Below, in pieces: positions 35,051 to 44,743 of a DNA stretch of 64,000 nt; positions within the stretch are counted from its first letter, which is position 1, and the number at the start of each line of letters is the position of its first letter. The translations under genes and the position numbers were made by a program. The stretch is from RCIO01 sp965232405 (GTDB lineage Bacteria > Pseudomonadota > Alphaproteobacteria > Rhizobiales > Rhizobiaceae), in assembly GCA_965232405.1 (NCBI GenBank), contig OZ246966.1, positions 930,001 to 994,000 of the forward strand. Direction: 5' to 3'. Below the pieces are notes generated by a model. The model saw only the letters and a list, made by a program, of their open reading frames with translations, ran no database searches and was not told the origin of the DNA.

Positions 35051-35911
35051 TCATCGCAGCCGCGGCGTGGTGGCAAGCGGCGTCAGGCCATGCTTGTCGA
35101 GAAAAGCGGAAAGCTTCGCCGGATCGGGATTCGCACCGCCATATTCCGCAGCGTGAATGCCGGCAGTTACGAACAGCACGTCGATGCCGTTGGCGACCGC
35201 CCCCTTGATGTCGGTCAGAATGCCGTCGCCGATGGCTAGCGCGCGCCCGGCAGGAACGGGCCGTCCCAGCACCTCGGCTGCCGCCTTGAGCGTTGCGTCG
35301 TAGATCGGCTTGTGCGGCTTGCCCGCAATCAGGGTGCGCCCGCCAAGCTGCGCATAGTCGCGCGCCAGGGCGCCGGCGCACCAGACCAGCCTATCTCCGC
35401 GTTCGACCACGATGTCGGGGTTGGCGCAAACAAAGGGAAGATCGCGGGCGCGAAAGCGTTGCAGCATCTCCGCATAGTCTTCCGGTGTCTCGGTCTCGTC
35501 GTCGATCAGCCCGGTGCAAACCACCGCTCTTGCCTCAAATTCCTCGACGAGTTCCACATCCAGCCCCTCGAGTATCGTCATGTCGCGATCGGGACCCAAA
35601 TAGAACACCGAGCGCGAACCTTCGGCGATCAGCGCGCGCGTGACATCGCCCGAAGTGACCATCCTGTCCCAGGCGGCATTGGGCACCCCGATCATGCTAA
35701 GACTTGCATCCACCTCGCGCCATACGCGCGGTGCATTGGTGATGAGGATCACCGCCTTGCCGTCCTTGCGTGCGCGCTCAAGTGCGGAAGCCGCCGGCAG
35801 GAACGGATCGATACCGTTGTGGAGCACGCCCCAGACGTCGCACAAAATGACGTCATAGTCGCCGGATATCTCCGCAAGGGTATCGATCGTCTTCGGCACG
35901 GTTGCCGTCAT
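35051..35911 (-). CDS. HAD-superfamily hydrolase, TIGR01459 type
   Basis: 286 residues from the ATG at 35911. Motif I, DVILCDVWGVLHNG, carries the nucleophile Asp with Trp in place of the more usual second Asp spacing of this subclass; VILITNAPR is motif II; GKPHKPIYD and GDGILTDIKGA are motifs III and IV. This is the class IIA (NagD-like) clade next to ribF in alphaproteobacteria; a nucleotide or sugar phosphate substrate is likely but undefined. Confidence 0.9.
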   Translation of the reverse strand: MTATVPKTIDTLAEISGDYDVILCDVWGVLHNGIDPFLPAASALERARKDGKAVILITNAPRVWREVDASLSMIGVPNAAWDRMVTSGDVTRALIAEGSRSVFYLGPDRDMTILEGLDVELVEEFEARAVVCTGLIDDETETPEDYAEMLQRFRARDLPFVCANPDIVVERGDRLVWCAGALARDYAQLGGRTLIAGKPHKPIYDATLKAAAEVLGRPVPAGRALAIGDGILTDIKGAVANGIDVLFVTAGIHAAEYGGANPDPAKLSAFLDKHGLTPLATTPRLR

Positions 35912-36066
35912 TGCTGATGCTCGCGGTGTTGGAGGGGGCGCCCGCAATTAACCGAAGGTGTTCACCCTGTCACGAGCTTTTACTTAACAGTCGCTCGGTG
36001 CAATGGCACAACCACGCGAGGGACCTGGCCGGAGCTGGCAAGGCTTCGGCAAAACGCGGTGTTGGC

Positions 36067-37269
36067 ATGTTTGCACGACGGGGACTGTTCGTCTCTGCTG
36101 CCGCAATGGCGGCGGTTACTCTCTATTTCCTCTCCCGCAACGCGGAGGCGGCGCAAGAGCCCATTCCGGGCAACGCGCTGGCCATTGCAGCCGTTCTGGT
36201 TGCCGTGGTCGCAGTGGGCGTAGCGATCTATGCATTGCGTCGCGCGGATGCCGTCCGGGGCGACTTCCAGCGTTTCTCGCGCTCGGTAGAAATGGCGCTC
36301 GATGATGTCGCATCGCGCAGCAACCGGGATTCTGCAACCATCGGCGAACTGAACCGCATGGTGGCCGACGAAATCCGCTCAATGGCGAGCGCACGCGCGG
36401 GAAGCGACAACACCCGCAGCAGCGGAAGTGCAGTCGAACCCTCGAACGTGCAGCCGCTCCGCGTCGAAACGCGGCAGCCCGCAACGGCTTCAGAGGCCAC
36501 CGAGACATTCGAGCAGCTTCTTGCCGAAGCGGTTTCCGAAGGCGATCTGCAGATCAGCCTGCAGCCGATCATTTCGGTTTCGCGCAGCGAGGCCGTCGGC
36601 TTCGAGGTGCATGCGCATGTGACCGATGACGAGCAGGGACGCGCGCGGGACATCAGGCGGCTTTCCAATCCGGTTACCGGTCTGGACCAGGCGGTGTTCG
36701 AGCAGGCTTTGCTGCGCAACGCCATCGACTCTGGACGTCGTCAATTGGGGTCCGACAGCGAAAAAATGCCGTTCCACATCGCCGTTTCCGAAGCGCTTCT
36801 TGTCAATGAGACGGAGATGCAGAACCTCGCAGAGCTGACATCGCAGCACCGTGCGCTGGCCAAGTCGGTTGTTCTGTCGATCTCTGCCGACGTGTTCGCA
36901 CTCAACGGCGCCGCGCGCGAGAACCTCGACAGGCTGACGATGGAAGGTTTCCGTCTGGCACTCGAAGACTGGGACGGAAATCAGGACGATGCTCTGGCTG
37001 CCGCCCGACGCGGTGCGACGTTCGTCAAGGTCAGCGCCGACCGGCTGCTTGACCGGCACAGCTTGCGCGCGACGGATCTGGCCGGGGCCGATCTGGTCGC
37101 AGCAATACAGGAAGCCGGCATTGCAATCATCGCAACCGGTGTGACGCGCGACGAAGACGCGGTCAGCCTCATTGATCTTGGCATCGATTTCATGGAAGGC
37201 GAGCGTTTCTCAGGCCCGCGGCTTATCAAGGCGCCTGCTTCGCGCCGCGCTGCAATGGCCGAAACGTAA
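36067..37269 (+). CDS. Membrane-anchored EAL-like protein with degenerate active site
   Basis: 400 residues from the ATG at 36067 (MFARRGLFVSAAAMAAV). Two hydrophobic helices (about 6-22 and 34-55) precede a coiled-coil-like linker and a C-terminal domain of about 240 residues with EAL topology: LQPIISVSRSEAVGFEVHAHV, PFHIAVSEALL, LALEDWDGN, FVKVSADRLL. The EAL triad reads EVH, the DDFGTG loop reads EDWDGN, and the metal-binding acidic residues look lost. It probably binds or senses rather than hydrolyses c-di-GMP. It precedes two TadG-like genes on the same strand, 108 bp apart. Confidence 0.82.
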   Translation: MFARRGLFVSAAAMAAVTLYFLSRNAEAAQEPIPGNALAIAAVLVAVVAVGVAIYALRRADAVRGDFQRFSRSVEMALDDVASRSNRDSATIGELNRMVADEIRSMASARAGSDNTRSSGSAVEPSNVQPLRVETRQPATASEATETFEQLLAEAVSEGDLQISLQPIISVSRSEAVGFEVHAHVTDDEQGRARDIRRLSNPVTGLDQAVFEQALLRNAIDSGRRQLGSDSEKMPFHIAVSEALLVNETEMQNLAELTSQHRALAKSVVLSISADVFALNGAARENLDRLTMEGFRLALEDWDGNQDDALAAARRGATFVKVSADRLLDRHSLRATDLAGADLVAAIQEAGIAIIATGVTRDEDAVSLIDLGIDFMEGERFSGPRLIKAPASRRAAMAET

Positions 37270-37377
37270 ACAAGTTCTGAAGCCGGCTGTTTGAATTAGA
37301 GCTTGCTGAAAACCTCGTCTTAAGGGGTTTGGGCGCATGATCCCACCAAAATGCAGTCATGGTGGGGTAACAAGGCT

Positions 37378-39288
37378 ATGTTGCGTCGTTTTCTTTCCGA
37401 CACTCGCGGCAACTACATGTTGATGACCGCGGCAGCGATGGTGCCGATTCTGGGCGGCCTTGCCGTTGCGGTCGACTACACCGAGATGTCGCGCCAGCGG
37501 CAGCTCACGCTGAACGCGCTGGATGCAGCAGGCATTGCGACCGCCCGCCGTGTCATCGACGGCGCCACCGACGAAGAACTCGTCGCCTATGCGAAGGATT
37601 TCTTCGAGGCCAATCTCGGCGACGTCGATCCCAAAAAGGCAACACTTTCCGTCGTCCTGCCCAAGAACAACGCCGGCGGCGGCACACTGAAGATGACTGC
37701 CGACCTCGACTACGAACCCTATTTCATTCCGGCCTTTGCCGCGCTGATGGGGGGTGATGGTCCGGCCACCGAAATCTCGTTCAACGCGACATCGGAAATC
37801 CGTCTGAAGAACACGCTCGAAGTGGCGCTCGTTCTCGATAATTCGGGGTCGATGGGCAACACAGGATCGGGATCGGGCAAGAAGCGCATTGATCTTCTTC
37901 AGGATGCCGCAAAGGACCTTGTCGACAAGCTTTCCGAACAGGCGGCCCAGATGAAACAGGTGGCCAAACCTGTCCAGTTTGGTCTTGTGCCGTTTGCTGC
38001 GTCGGTCAATGTCGGATCGCAATACGCAAATGCTTCCTGGATGGATACAGAGGGGCGCTCCCCGATCCATCATGAAAATTTCGACTGGTCGACAATGAGT
38101 TCAGGCGTCAAGCGCGTCGAGTATTCAGGCGGCGCATACGTCAAGAAGGGTACAGGCTGGCTGGACCAGGAGAACCAGATCGTCACACGCTTTACCATGT
38201 ATGAGGATCTGAAGATTCTGGACACGACCGAGCAGGTCAAGACCGGCTCAACAACCACATGTGTGATCTATTTCTGGGGCCACTGCTGGAAGTGGAAAAC
38301 GGAAGACGTATTCGAGACAATCGAAACGTTTGAACCGTTTGCGAGTTGGGAAGGCTGTGTCGAAGCCCGTCCTGTACCATACAATCGGACTGACGCTGCG
38401 CCAGTCAGTTCAAACCCCTCGACTCTCTTTGTGCCAATGTTCGCACCTGACGAAACAGACAACCGCGACAGCTCAAACCGGTCGGCCTATGGCGACTACT
38501 GGCACGATCTCACAACAACGAACAACAACTACGACCGGCAGAAATATATGCCCAAATATTTCACCGCCGCGCCTAAAGGCACCAAAGTGGCCAAGGCTGG
38601 ATCCGGTCCGAACATCAACTGCACAACGAATCCGATCACCCCGCTGACCGATACGTCGGACAAGGATGGCCGCAAGGCAATCAAGAAGGCCATCGACGAC
38701 ATGGGCGCCAACGGTGCGACAAACGTCCCTCTGGGAATCGCCTGGGGTTGGAGGGTCGTCTCCGGTGGTGAACCGTTTACCGAAGGGCGACCGGACAGCG
38801 AAAACGGCAACGACAAGGTGGTGATTGTGCTGACTGACGGCGAAAACACCTACTATGCGCCAAGTTCGCTGGGATACAACGACCTCGCCGGCAACAAGTC
38901 GACCTATTCAGCCATGGGCTATGCGGGCCGCAATCAGCCGGGCGAATCGAAGTCGCGCATATTCATGAACACGTCGGTCAGTTCGACGAACTATTCCAAC
39001 GACAACTACTCCGACGCCATGAACGAGCACATGCTGGCCACCTGCACGAATGCCAAGGATGCCGGCGTTATCATGATGACTGTTGCGCTTGACCTTTCGA
39101 CATCCAACTCGGGGCAGGCAGCACAGATTGCTTCACTCAAGGAATGCGCGTCGGAATCCAGGTTCCGCCGCGACAGCAATGACCCGTCCAAAGCTGCCAA
39201 GCTGTTCTGGAACGCGACGTCCGGCGACCTTGAAGAAACCTTCAACGAAATCGCTGACGAACTGTCGAACCTGCGCATCGTCGGTTAG
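37378..39288 (+). CDS. TadG-like pilus-associated von Willebrand factor A protein, copy 1
   Basis: 636 residues from the ATG at 37378 (MLRRFLSDTRGNYMLM); an in-frame ATG nine codons upstream is possible. The N-terminal TadE/G-like helix (about 16-38) follows the RGN motif. The vWA domain begins ALVLDNSGSMG (DxSxS MIDAS, about 158) and continues to VVIVLTDGENTYY. Between them a 170-residue insert carries paired cysteines. TadG-family proteins are exported and work in Flp/tight-adherence pili, but no other tad genes are here. A strong terminator follows, and a paralogue lies directly downstream. Confidence 0.88.
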   Translation: MLRRFLSDTRGNYMLMTAAAMVPILGGLAVAVDYTEMSRQRQLTLNALDAAGIATARRVIDGATDEELVAYAKDFFEANLGDVDPKKATLSVVLPKNNAGGGTLKMTADLDYEPYFIPAFAALMGGDGPATEISFNATSEIRLKNTLEVALVLDNSGSMGNTGSGSGKKRIDLLQDAAKDLVDKLSEQAAQMKQVAKPVQFGLVPFAASVNVGSQYANASWMDTEGRSPIHHENFDWSTMSSGVKRVEYSGGAYVKKGTGWLDQENQIVTRFTMYEDLKILDTTEQVKTGSTTTCVIYFWGHCWKWKTEDVFETIETFEPFASWEGCVEARPVPYNRTDAAPVSSNPSTLFVPMFAPDETDNRDSSNRSAYGDYWHDLTTTNNNYDRQKYMPKYFTAAPKGTKVAKAGSGPNINCTTNPITPLTDTSDKDGRKAIKKAIDDMGANGATNVPLGIAWGWRVVSGGEPFTEGRPDSENGNDKVVIVLTDGENTYYAPSSLGYNDLAGNKSTYSAMGYAGRNQPGESKSRIFMNTSVSSTNYSNDNYSDAMNEHMLATCTNAKDAGVIMMTVALDLSTSNSGQAAQIASLKECASESRFRRDSNDPSKAAKLFWNATSGDLEETFNEIADELSNLRIVG

Positions 39289-39308
39289 TTGGCAACGTTC
39301 CGAAATCA

Positions 39309-39339
39309 GGCGGTCCCGCTCCGGCGGGGCCGCCGTTTT
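39309..39339 (+). terminator. Rho-independent terminator after the first TadG-like gene
   Basis: GGCGGTCCCGC (39309-39319) pairs with GCGGGGCCGCC (39324-39334), one G-T pair, 4-base loop, followed by GTTTTC. It is 21 bp after the stop codon, so the second paralogue probably has its own promoter. Confidence 0.8.
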
Positions 39340-39467
39340 CATTGCCGAAACGATCACGATGGTTAATCGCCAACTAAGCAAAAATTAACAATTTTGCTGC
39401 CGCGCTGAACGACCGGTTAGCGGATTCCCTGCCACATTGGGCCGCTTGATTTGGCTGGGGCTAAGCA

Positions 39468-41429
39468 ATGCTTTTTCTCGATTTTATTCGGGATAGAGGC
39501 GGCAACTATGCGATTGCCGTCGTGGTCGGGCTGGTACCGCTGATGGGCGGCCTGGCGATGGCGGTCGACTATGCCGAGCTCAACCGGGAACGGCAGGCGG
39601 TTCTCAATGCGCTTGACGCTGCCGGCATCGCTACGGCGCGGCACATCGTTTCTGGCGCAACCGACGAAGCCGTCATCGCCTATGCCAAGGACTTCTTCGA
39701 AGCCAATCTCGGGCCGGTCAATCCCGCTGACACCAACCTGTCCGTTGTGCTGCCCAGCAATGTTGGCGGCGGCGGCACGCTGAAACTGTCGGCCACGCTC
39801 AATTACACTCCCAGCTTTTTTCCCGTATTCCAGGACCTGATGAACCGCCAGGCCAACACCACGATCAGTTCGAGCGCGGCCACGGAAATCCGCCTCAAGA
39901 ACACGCTGGAGGTGGCGCTGGTTCTCGATAATTCCGGATCGATGGACTATCTCGGCTCCGATTCCGGGGAAAAGCGCATCACCCTGCTGAAGACGGCCGC
40001 CAAGCAGCTGGTGGCGACGCTGGCCGAGCAGGCGGCGCTCATCAAACAGGTCGACAAGCCGGTGCAGTTTGGCCTGGTCCCGTTTGCTGCATCGGTCAAT
40101 GTCGGGCCGGGCATGACTGCCGAGAGCTGGATCGACACGTCGGGCATTTCGCCGATCCACCACGAGAATTTCGACTGGACGACCATCGCCGAGGCCGACA
40201 AATATGCCGAGAAGACCGCCGGCGTCTGGTACAAGCGCGGCACCGGCTGGGGTGCCGACGAGAACACCATTCTCAGCCGCTTCTCCCTGTTCAAGGACAT
40301 GCAGCAGGTCGACTCGCGCGAGTGGGTGGCGACCGACAAGGAGTGGATCTGCACGAAGTACCGCTGGAACGGTTCGTGCAAATCCGGCTACTGGAAGGAA
40401 ACCGGCTACTGGGACGAAACAATCGGCACTTTCGCCAGCTGGCAGGGCTGCGTGGAAGCCCGTCCCTATCCCCACAATGTGAGCGATACGACGCCGGATG
40501 CCGGCGTATCGGAACTCGGCGCGATCTATGGGACGCCCGAAACGCTGTTCGTTCCGATGTTTGCGCCCGACGAAGCCGGCGACCGCTGGGAAACCGAAGA
40601 CGACAGCTCGCCCGACAATTTCTCCGCGCCCAACAACTGGTGGAACGACGGCACCGAGGACGCTTCGGCCCAGACCCGCCAGAAGAACATGACCAAATAT
40701 TTCGATGTTCGGCCCTATGGCGCCTCGAGCTCCTATGGCACCGGCCCGAACTACAGTTGCACCACCAAGCCGATCACGCCGCTCACCGATGTCACCACCG
40801 AAGTCGGCATGGCCACGATTACGGATGCGATCGACGCCATGTCGCCCAGCGGCGCAACGAACGTGCCCGAAGGCCTCGCATGGGGATGGCGGGTGGTTTC
40901 CGGCGGTGCACCCTACACGGAAGGGCGGGCAGACAGCGAAAAGGGCAACGACAAGATCGTCATCGTCCTGACCGACGGCGTGAACACCTACTACACGCCG
41001 GGTTCACTGGGATATTCGGACTCGGCGACCAACAGATCGACCTACTCAGCCTATGGTTATGCCGGGCAGGGCTACGACGGAACGGGCACGTCGCGGCTGT
41101 TCATGGGCACCAGCGGCCTTGGCGTCTACGACTATTCGAACGGCAACTACACCGACGCACTCAACCAGCAGATGGAGGCGGTGTGCAGCAATGCCAAGGC
41201 AGCGGGCATGACCCTGATGACCGTGTCGCTCGACCTCTCCACCTCAAACGCCAACGAGAACGAGGCCATACAGGCGCTAAAGAGCTGCGCCTCGGATTCC
41301 CGTTACCGCAGCGATCCCGACAATCCCGGCCAGCCGGCCAAGCTCTACTGGAACGCCACCGGCGCCAGCCTTTCCGACACGTTCAAGGAGATCGCCGACG
41401 AGCTGTCCAACCTCAGAATTGTGAGCTGA
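39468..41429 (+). CDS. TadG-like pilus-associated von Willebrand factor A protein, copy 2
   Basis: 653 residues, ATG 39468 (MLFLDFIRDRGGNYAI). It has the same architecture as the upstream gene: helix after RGGN, LEVALVLDNSGSMD MIDAS, IVIVLTDGVNTYY, and an almost identical C-terminus (EIADELSNLRIVS against EIADELSNLRIVG). The central insert differs most (WICTKYRWNGSCKSGYWKET in place of TTCVIYFWGHCWKWKTED). It clearly arose by tandem duplication and has diverged. It is likely exported and anchored by its N-terminal helix. Confidence 0.88.
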   Translation: MLFLDFIRDRGGNYAIAVVVGLVPLMGGLAMAVDYAELNRERQAVLNALDAAGIATARHIVSGATDEAVIAYAKDFFEANLGPVNPADTNLSVVLPSNVGGGGTLKLSATLNYTPSFFPVFQDLMNRQANTTISSSAATEIRLKNTLEVALVLDNSGSMDYLGSDSGEKRITLLKTAAKQLVATLAEQAALIKQVDKPVQFGLVPFAASVNVGPGMTAESWIDTSGISPIHHENFDWTTIAEADKYAEKTAGVWYKRGTGWGADENTILSRFSLFKDMQQVDSREWVATDKEWICTKYRWNGSCKSGYWKETGYWDETIGTFASWQGCVEARPYPHNVSDTTPDAGVSELGAIYGTPETLFVPMFAPDEAGDRWETEDDSSPDNFSAPNNWWNDGTEDASAQTRQKNMTKYFDVRPYGASSSYGTGPNYSCTTKPITPLTDVTTEVGMATITDAIDAMSPSGATNVPEGLAWGWRVVSGGAPYTEGRADSEKGNDKIVIVLTDGVNTYYTPGSLGYSDSATNRSTYSAYGYAGQGYDGTGTSRLFMGTSGLGVYDYSNGNYTDALNQQMEAVCSNAKAAGMTLMTVSLDLSTSNANENEAIQALKSCASDSRYRSDPDNPGQPAKLYWNATGASLSDTFKEIADELSNLRIVS

Positions 41430-41553
41430 GGAGGCGGGGCAGAGCGCGGGGTGGCGGGCGGACCCCACCTCGCGCCTGTCCGGCGGCGGCGCATATCACG
41501 CTGCTTGACAGGCCGAGCGTCCTTCCTAGGCTTCGCGGCGAGGGAGGATCGCG

Positions 41554-42093
41554 ATGGGCGACACGAAACCGGTCGGCACCGGTGCAATCGCGGGCGGCAC
41601 CGCCCGAAGCTGGGACGAATGGCTCGCCTTCCTCACCGGTATAGGTGCGGAAACCATGCCGCACCCCGAAATTGCACGGCGCGTTCAGGAAACCGGCGAT
41701 GCCAACGCCTGGTGGGCGCAGACGATCACGGTCGCCTACGAACAGCATATCGGGCGGCGCAAACCCGGCCAGCGCGCCGACGGCAATTTCGAGATATCGG
41801 CCACACGCACAGTCGACGGCGAGCGGGAAGCAGCCTTCGCCAAACTGCTTGCGCGGCTGGAAGGCGTGTCCGCGCTCGGCGGCGTTGCGCTAGCGGCCCC
41901 TGCGCGCACCAGCATCACGCCGAAACGCAGCTACTGGCGCTGCGATCTCGAAGACGGGACGGCCGTTGCAATCGCGCTGGAGCAGAAGACCCCCGACAAG
42001 GTCCTGATCGCCGCAACGCACAGGAAGCTCGGCAGCGAGGAGGATGCTGCGCGCCGCCGCGCATTCTGGAAAGCGGAGCTGGAAAAGCTCTGA
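41554..42093 (+). CDS. DUF4287-like protein
   Basis: 179 residues. SWDEWLAFLTGIGAETMPHPEIA and NAWWAQTITVAYEQHIGRRKPGQRADGNFEIS match the DUF4287 pattern, a domain often joined to SRPBCC (AHSA1) folds; the remaining 100 residues (ATRTVDGEREAAFAKLL, YWRCDLEDG) look like such a fold. Its function is unknown. It is read in the same direction as hisS, 95 bp upstream of it. Confidence 0.72.
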   Translation: MGDTKPVGTGAIAGGTARSWDEWLAFLTGIGAETMPHPEIARRVQETGDANAWWAQTITVAYEQHIGRRKPGQRADGNFEISATRTVDGEREAAFAKLLARLEGVSALGGVALAAPARTSITPKRSYWRCDLEDGTAVAIALEQKTPDKVLIAATHRKLGSEEDAARRRAFWKAELEKL

Positions 42094-42188
42094 GCGTCAC
42101 CGCACTTGTCGGTTTGCGCCTTGTCAGCTAGGACAGCCGCGCCCTCAACCGGGCGTGATTTCCTTTGCAGATACGGACTTCCTCACGA

Positions 42189-43640
42189 ATGGCTGACAAG
42201 GCGGAAAAAATGAAAGCGCGGCTGCCGCGCGGCTTTGTCGACCGCACGGCTGACGACATCCGCGCCGTGGACGCGATGATGCGCGCCATCCGCGAGAAAT
42301 TCGAGCTCTATGGCTTCGAGCCGGTGGAGCAGCCTTTCGTGGAATACACCGATGCGCTGGGCAAGTTCCTGCCCGACCAGGACCGGCCCAACGAAGGCGT
42401 GTTCTCATTCCAGGACGATGACGAGCAGTGGCTTTCGCTGCGTTACGATCTGACTGCGCCGCTGGCGCGCTATGTGGCGGAGAATTTCGAGACGCTGCCC
42501 AAGCCTTATCGCAGCTACCGCTCGGGCTGGGTGTTCCGCAACGAGAAGCCGGGACCGGGCCGCTTTCGCCAGTTCATGCAGTTCGACGCCGACATTGTCG
42601 GCACGCCGGGCGTAGCCGCCGATGCCGAGATGGCAATGATGATGGCCGACACGCTGGAAGCCGTCGGCATCAAGCGCGGCGACTATGTGATCCGCGTCAA
42701 CAACCGCAAGGTGCTGGACGGGGTGCTGGAGGCGATTGGGCTGGGCGGCGACGAAAATGCCGGCCGCCGACTAACGGTGCTGCGTGCAATCGACAAACTC
42801 GACAAGTTCGGGCCGGAGGGTGTGAAGCTCCTACTTGGCGAGGGCCGTAAGGACGAGAGCGGCGATTTCACGAAGGGTGCGGGGCTGGATGATACCGGTA
42901 TCGCAACCGTACTGAGTTACATTGAGTCAGGCGATGTCGCCGACAATGAGGGCGTTGAGGAACTGGCGCAGATCAGATCGCTGGTTGCAGCAGCTGGCTA
43001 TGACGATGGCCGCGTGAAGATCGACCCCTCCGTCGTGCGCGGGCTCGAATATTACACCGGCCCGGTCTACGAAGCGGAGTTGCTTTTCGAAGTGCCGAAC
43101 GAGAAGGGCGAGATCGTGCGTTTCGGCTCCGTGGCAGGCGGCGGCCGCTATGACGGTCTCGTCTCGCGCTTTCGCGGCGAGCCGGTTCCGGCCACAGGTT
43201 TTTCGATCGGGGTCTCGCGCCTCACCACGGCGCTGAAAAACCTCGGCAAGCTCGACACCTCCAGCGTGATTGCGCCGGTGGTCGTGCTGGTGATGGACCG
43301 CGATACCGACAGCCTCGGCCGCTACCAGAAGATGGTGACGGCGCTGCGCGAGGCTGGCATCCGCGCAGAGATGTATCTCGGCGGGTCCGGCATGAAGGCG
43401 CAGATGAAATATGCCGACCGGCGCGGCGCACCCTGCGTCGTCATCCAGGGCGGCGACGAGCGCGAAAAGGGCGAAGTCCAGATCAAGGACATGGCGCTCG
43501 GCGAGCAGCTGTCGAAGGAAATCGAGGACAACACCGCCTGGCGCGAAGGCCGGCCGGCGCAGTTCTCCGTTGCCGAGAGCGAACTGGTCGAAGCGGTGAA
43601 GAAGGTGCTCGACGCCCAGAAGGCGGATCGGGCCGGCTGA
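42189..43640 (+). CDS. hisS: Histidyl-tRNA synthetase
   Basis: 483 residues from the ATG at 42189 (MADKAEKMKARLPRGF). Class II motif 2 is RSGWVFRNEKPGPGRFRQFMQ; histidine-binding motifs are RGLEYYTGPVYEAEL and SVAGGGRYDGLVSRF; an anticodon-binding domain ends the protein. It charges tRNA-His. It overlaps hisZ by one base (TGATG), placing hisS in a histidine operon, common in Hyphomicrobiales. Confidence 0.95.
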   Translation: MADKAEKMKARLPRGFVDRTADDIRAVDAMMRAIREKFELYGFEPVEQPFVEYTDALGKFLPDQDRPNEGVFSFQDDDEQWLSLRYDLTAPLARYVAENFETLPKPYRSYRSGWVFRNEKPGPGRFRQFMQFDADIVGTPGVAADAEMAMMMADTLEAVGIKRGDYVIRVNNRKVLDGVLEAIGLGGDENAGRRLTVLRAIDKLDKFGPEGVKLLLGEGRKDESGDFTKGAGLDDTGIATVLSYIESGDVADNEGVEELAQIRSLVAAAGYDDGRVKIDPSVVRGLEYYTGPVYEAELLFEVPNEKGEIVRFGSVAGGGRYDGLVSRFRGEPVPATGFSIGVSRLTTALKNLGKLDTSSVIAPVVVLVMDRDTDSLGRYQKMVTALREAGIRAEMYLGGSGMKAQMKYADRRGAPCVVIQGGDEREKGEVQIKDMALGEQLSKEIEDNTAWREGRPAQFSVAESELVEAVKKVLDAQKADRAG

Positions 43641-44743
43641 TGACCGCCCTGCCCGATTTCGCCGCCGACATCGCCGCGCAGTTCGAAGCCTGCGGCGCGC
43701 CGCTCACCGACGTCGCGATCCTGCAGCCGGCGGACCCGTTTCTCGACATGGCGGGCGAGGATTTGCGCCGCCGCATCTTCCTGACCGAAAGCGAGACCGG
43801 CTCTGCGCTCTGCCTGAGGCCTGAGTTCACCATCCCCGTCTGTCTCGATCACATCGCGTCCCGCGCAGCCACGCCGCGCCGTTACGGCTATGTCGGCGAG
43901 GTGTTTCGCCAGCGCCGCGAGGGCGGGGCCGAGTTTTTCCAGGCCGGCATCGAGGACCTCGGCGAAACCGACATCGCTGCCGCCGATGCGCGCTCGGTGG
44001 CGGACGCCCATGCGCTGATCGCGCTGCTGCTTGCCGGCAAATCTCTCGAAGTCACCATCGGCGACCAGTCGGTTTTCGAGGCCGTGCTCGCAGCACTCGG
44101 CCTGCCGCGCGGCTGGCAAAAGCGGCTGGCCCGCGCCTTCGGATCGCGCGATGCACTGAACGCCGCTCTTGCCGATCTCGCCAGCCCCAACCGCGCAGCC
44201 GCGCTCGACGAGCCGGCGGCATCGCTGCTTCTGGCCGGCGAGCCTGAGCCGCTTGCCGCCCACATTGCGGAGCGCATGGAGGCCGCCGGGCACTCGCTGG
44301 GTGCGGGGCGCTCGCCTGAGGAAATTGCCAAAAGGCTGATCGAGAAATCGGAACTGCGCAGCGTGCGGTTGTCGGAAGAGGCGCTATCGGCGCTGAAAAC
44401 CTTCCTCGCCATTCGCGTGCCGCTGGCTGAAGCGCACGCAGCACTTGGCGATTTCGCCAAGAATGCCGGCCTGTCGCTTGGCGCGGCGCTGACGCGCTTC
44501 AGCGAGCGCGCCGATGCCATCGCTTCGCATTCGCTCGACGGAAGTTTCCACTACGACGCCGCCTTCGGCCGCCCGCTCGACTATTATACCGGCCTCGTCT
44601 TCGAGATTGGCCTGCCCGGAACCCCGCGCCCGCTGGTGGGCGGCGGTCGCTACGATCGGCTCCTGACGCTGCTTGGCGCCAAGTCGCCGATCCCCGGCGT
44701 CGGCTTCTCGGTCTGGCTCGACCGCATCGCGGAGGCAAGATGA
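43640..44743 (+). CDS. hisZ: ATP phosphoribosyltransferase regulatory subunit HisZ
   Basis: 367 residues, a HisRS-like catalytic fold without the anticodon domain. RPEFTIPVCLDHI, YGYVGEVFRQRREGGAEFFQAGIE, RPLDYYTGLVFEI and VGGGRYDRLLTLLGA show the family. HisZ is needed with short HisG to form the active, histidine-inhibited first enzyme of histidine synthesis. Overlaps: one base with hisS and four with hisG. Confidence 0.93.
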   Translation: MTALPDFAADIAAQFEACGAPLTDVAILQPADPFLDMAGEDLRRRIFLTESETGSALCLRPEFTIPVCLDHIASRAATPRRYGYVGEVFRQRREGGAEFFQAGIEDLGETDIAAADARSVADAHALIALLLAGKSLEVTIGDQSVFEAVLAALGLPRGWQKRLARAFGSRDALNAALADLASPNRAAALDEPAASLLLAGEPEPLAAHIAERMEAAGHSLGAGRSPEEIAKRLIEKSELRSVRLSEEALSALKTFLAIRVPLAEAHAALGDFAKNAGLSLGAALTRFSERADAIASHSLDGSFHYDAAFGRPLDYYTGLVFEIGLPGTPRPLVGGGRYDRLLTLLGAKSPIPGVGFSVWLDRIAEAR

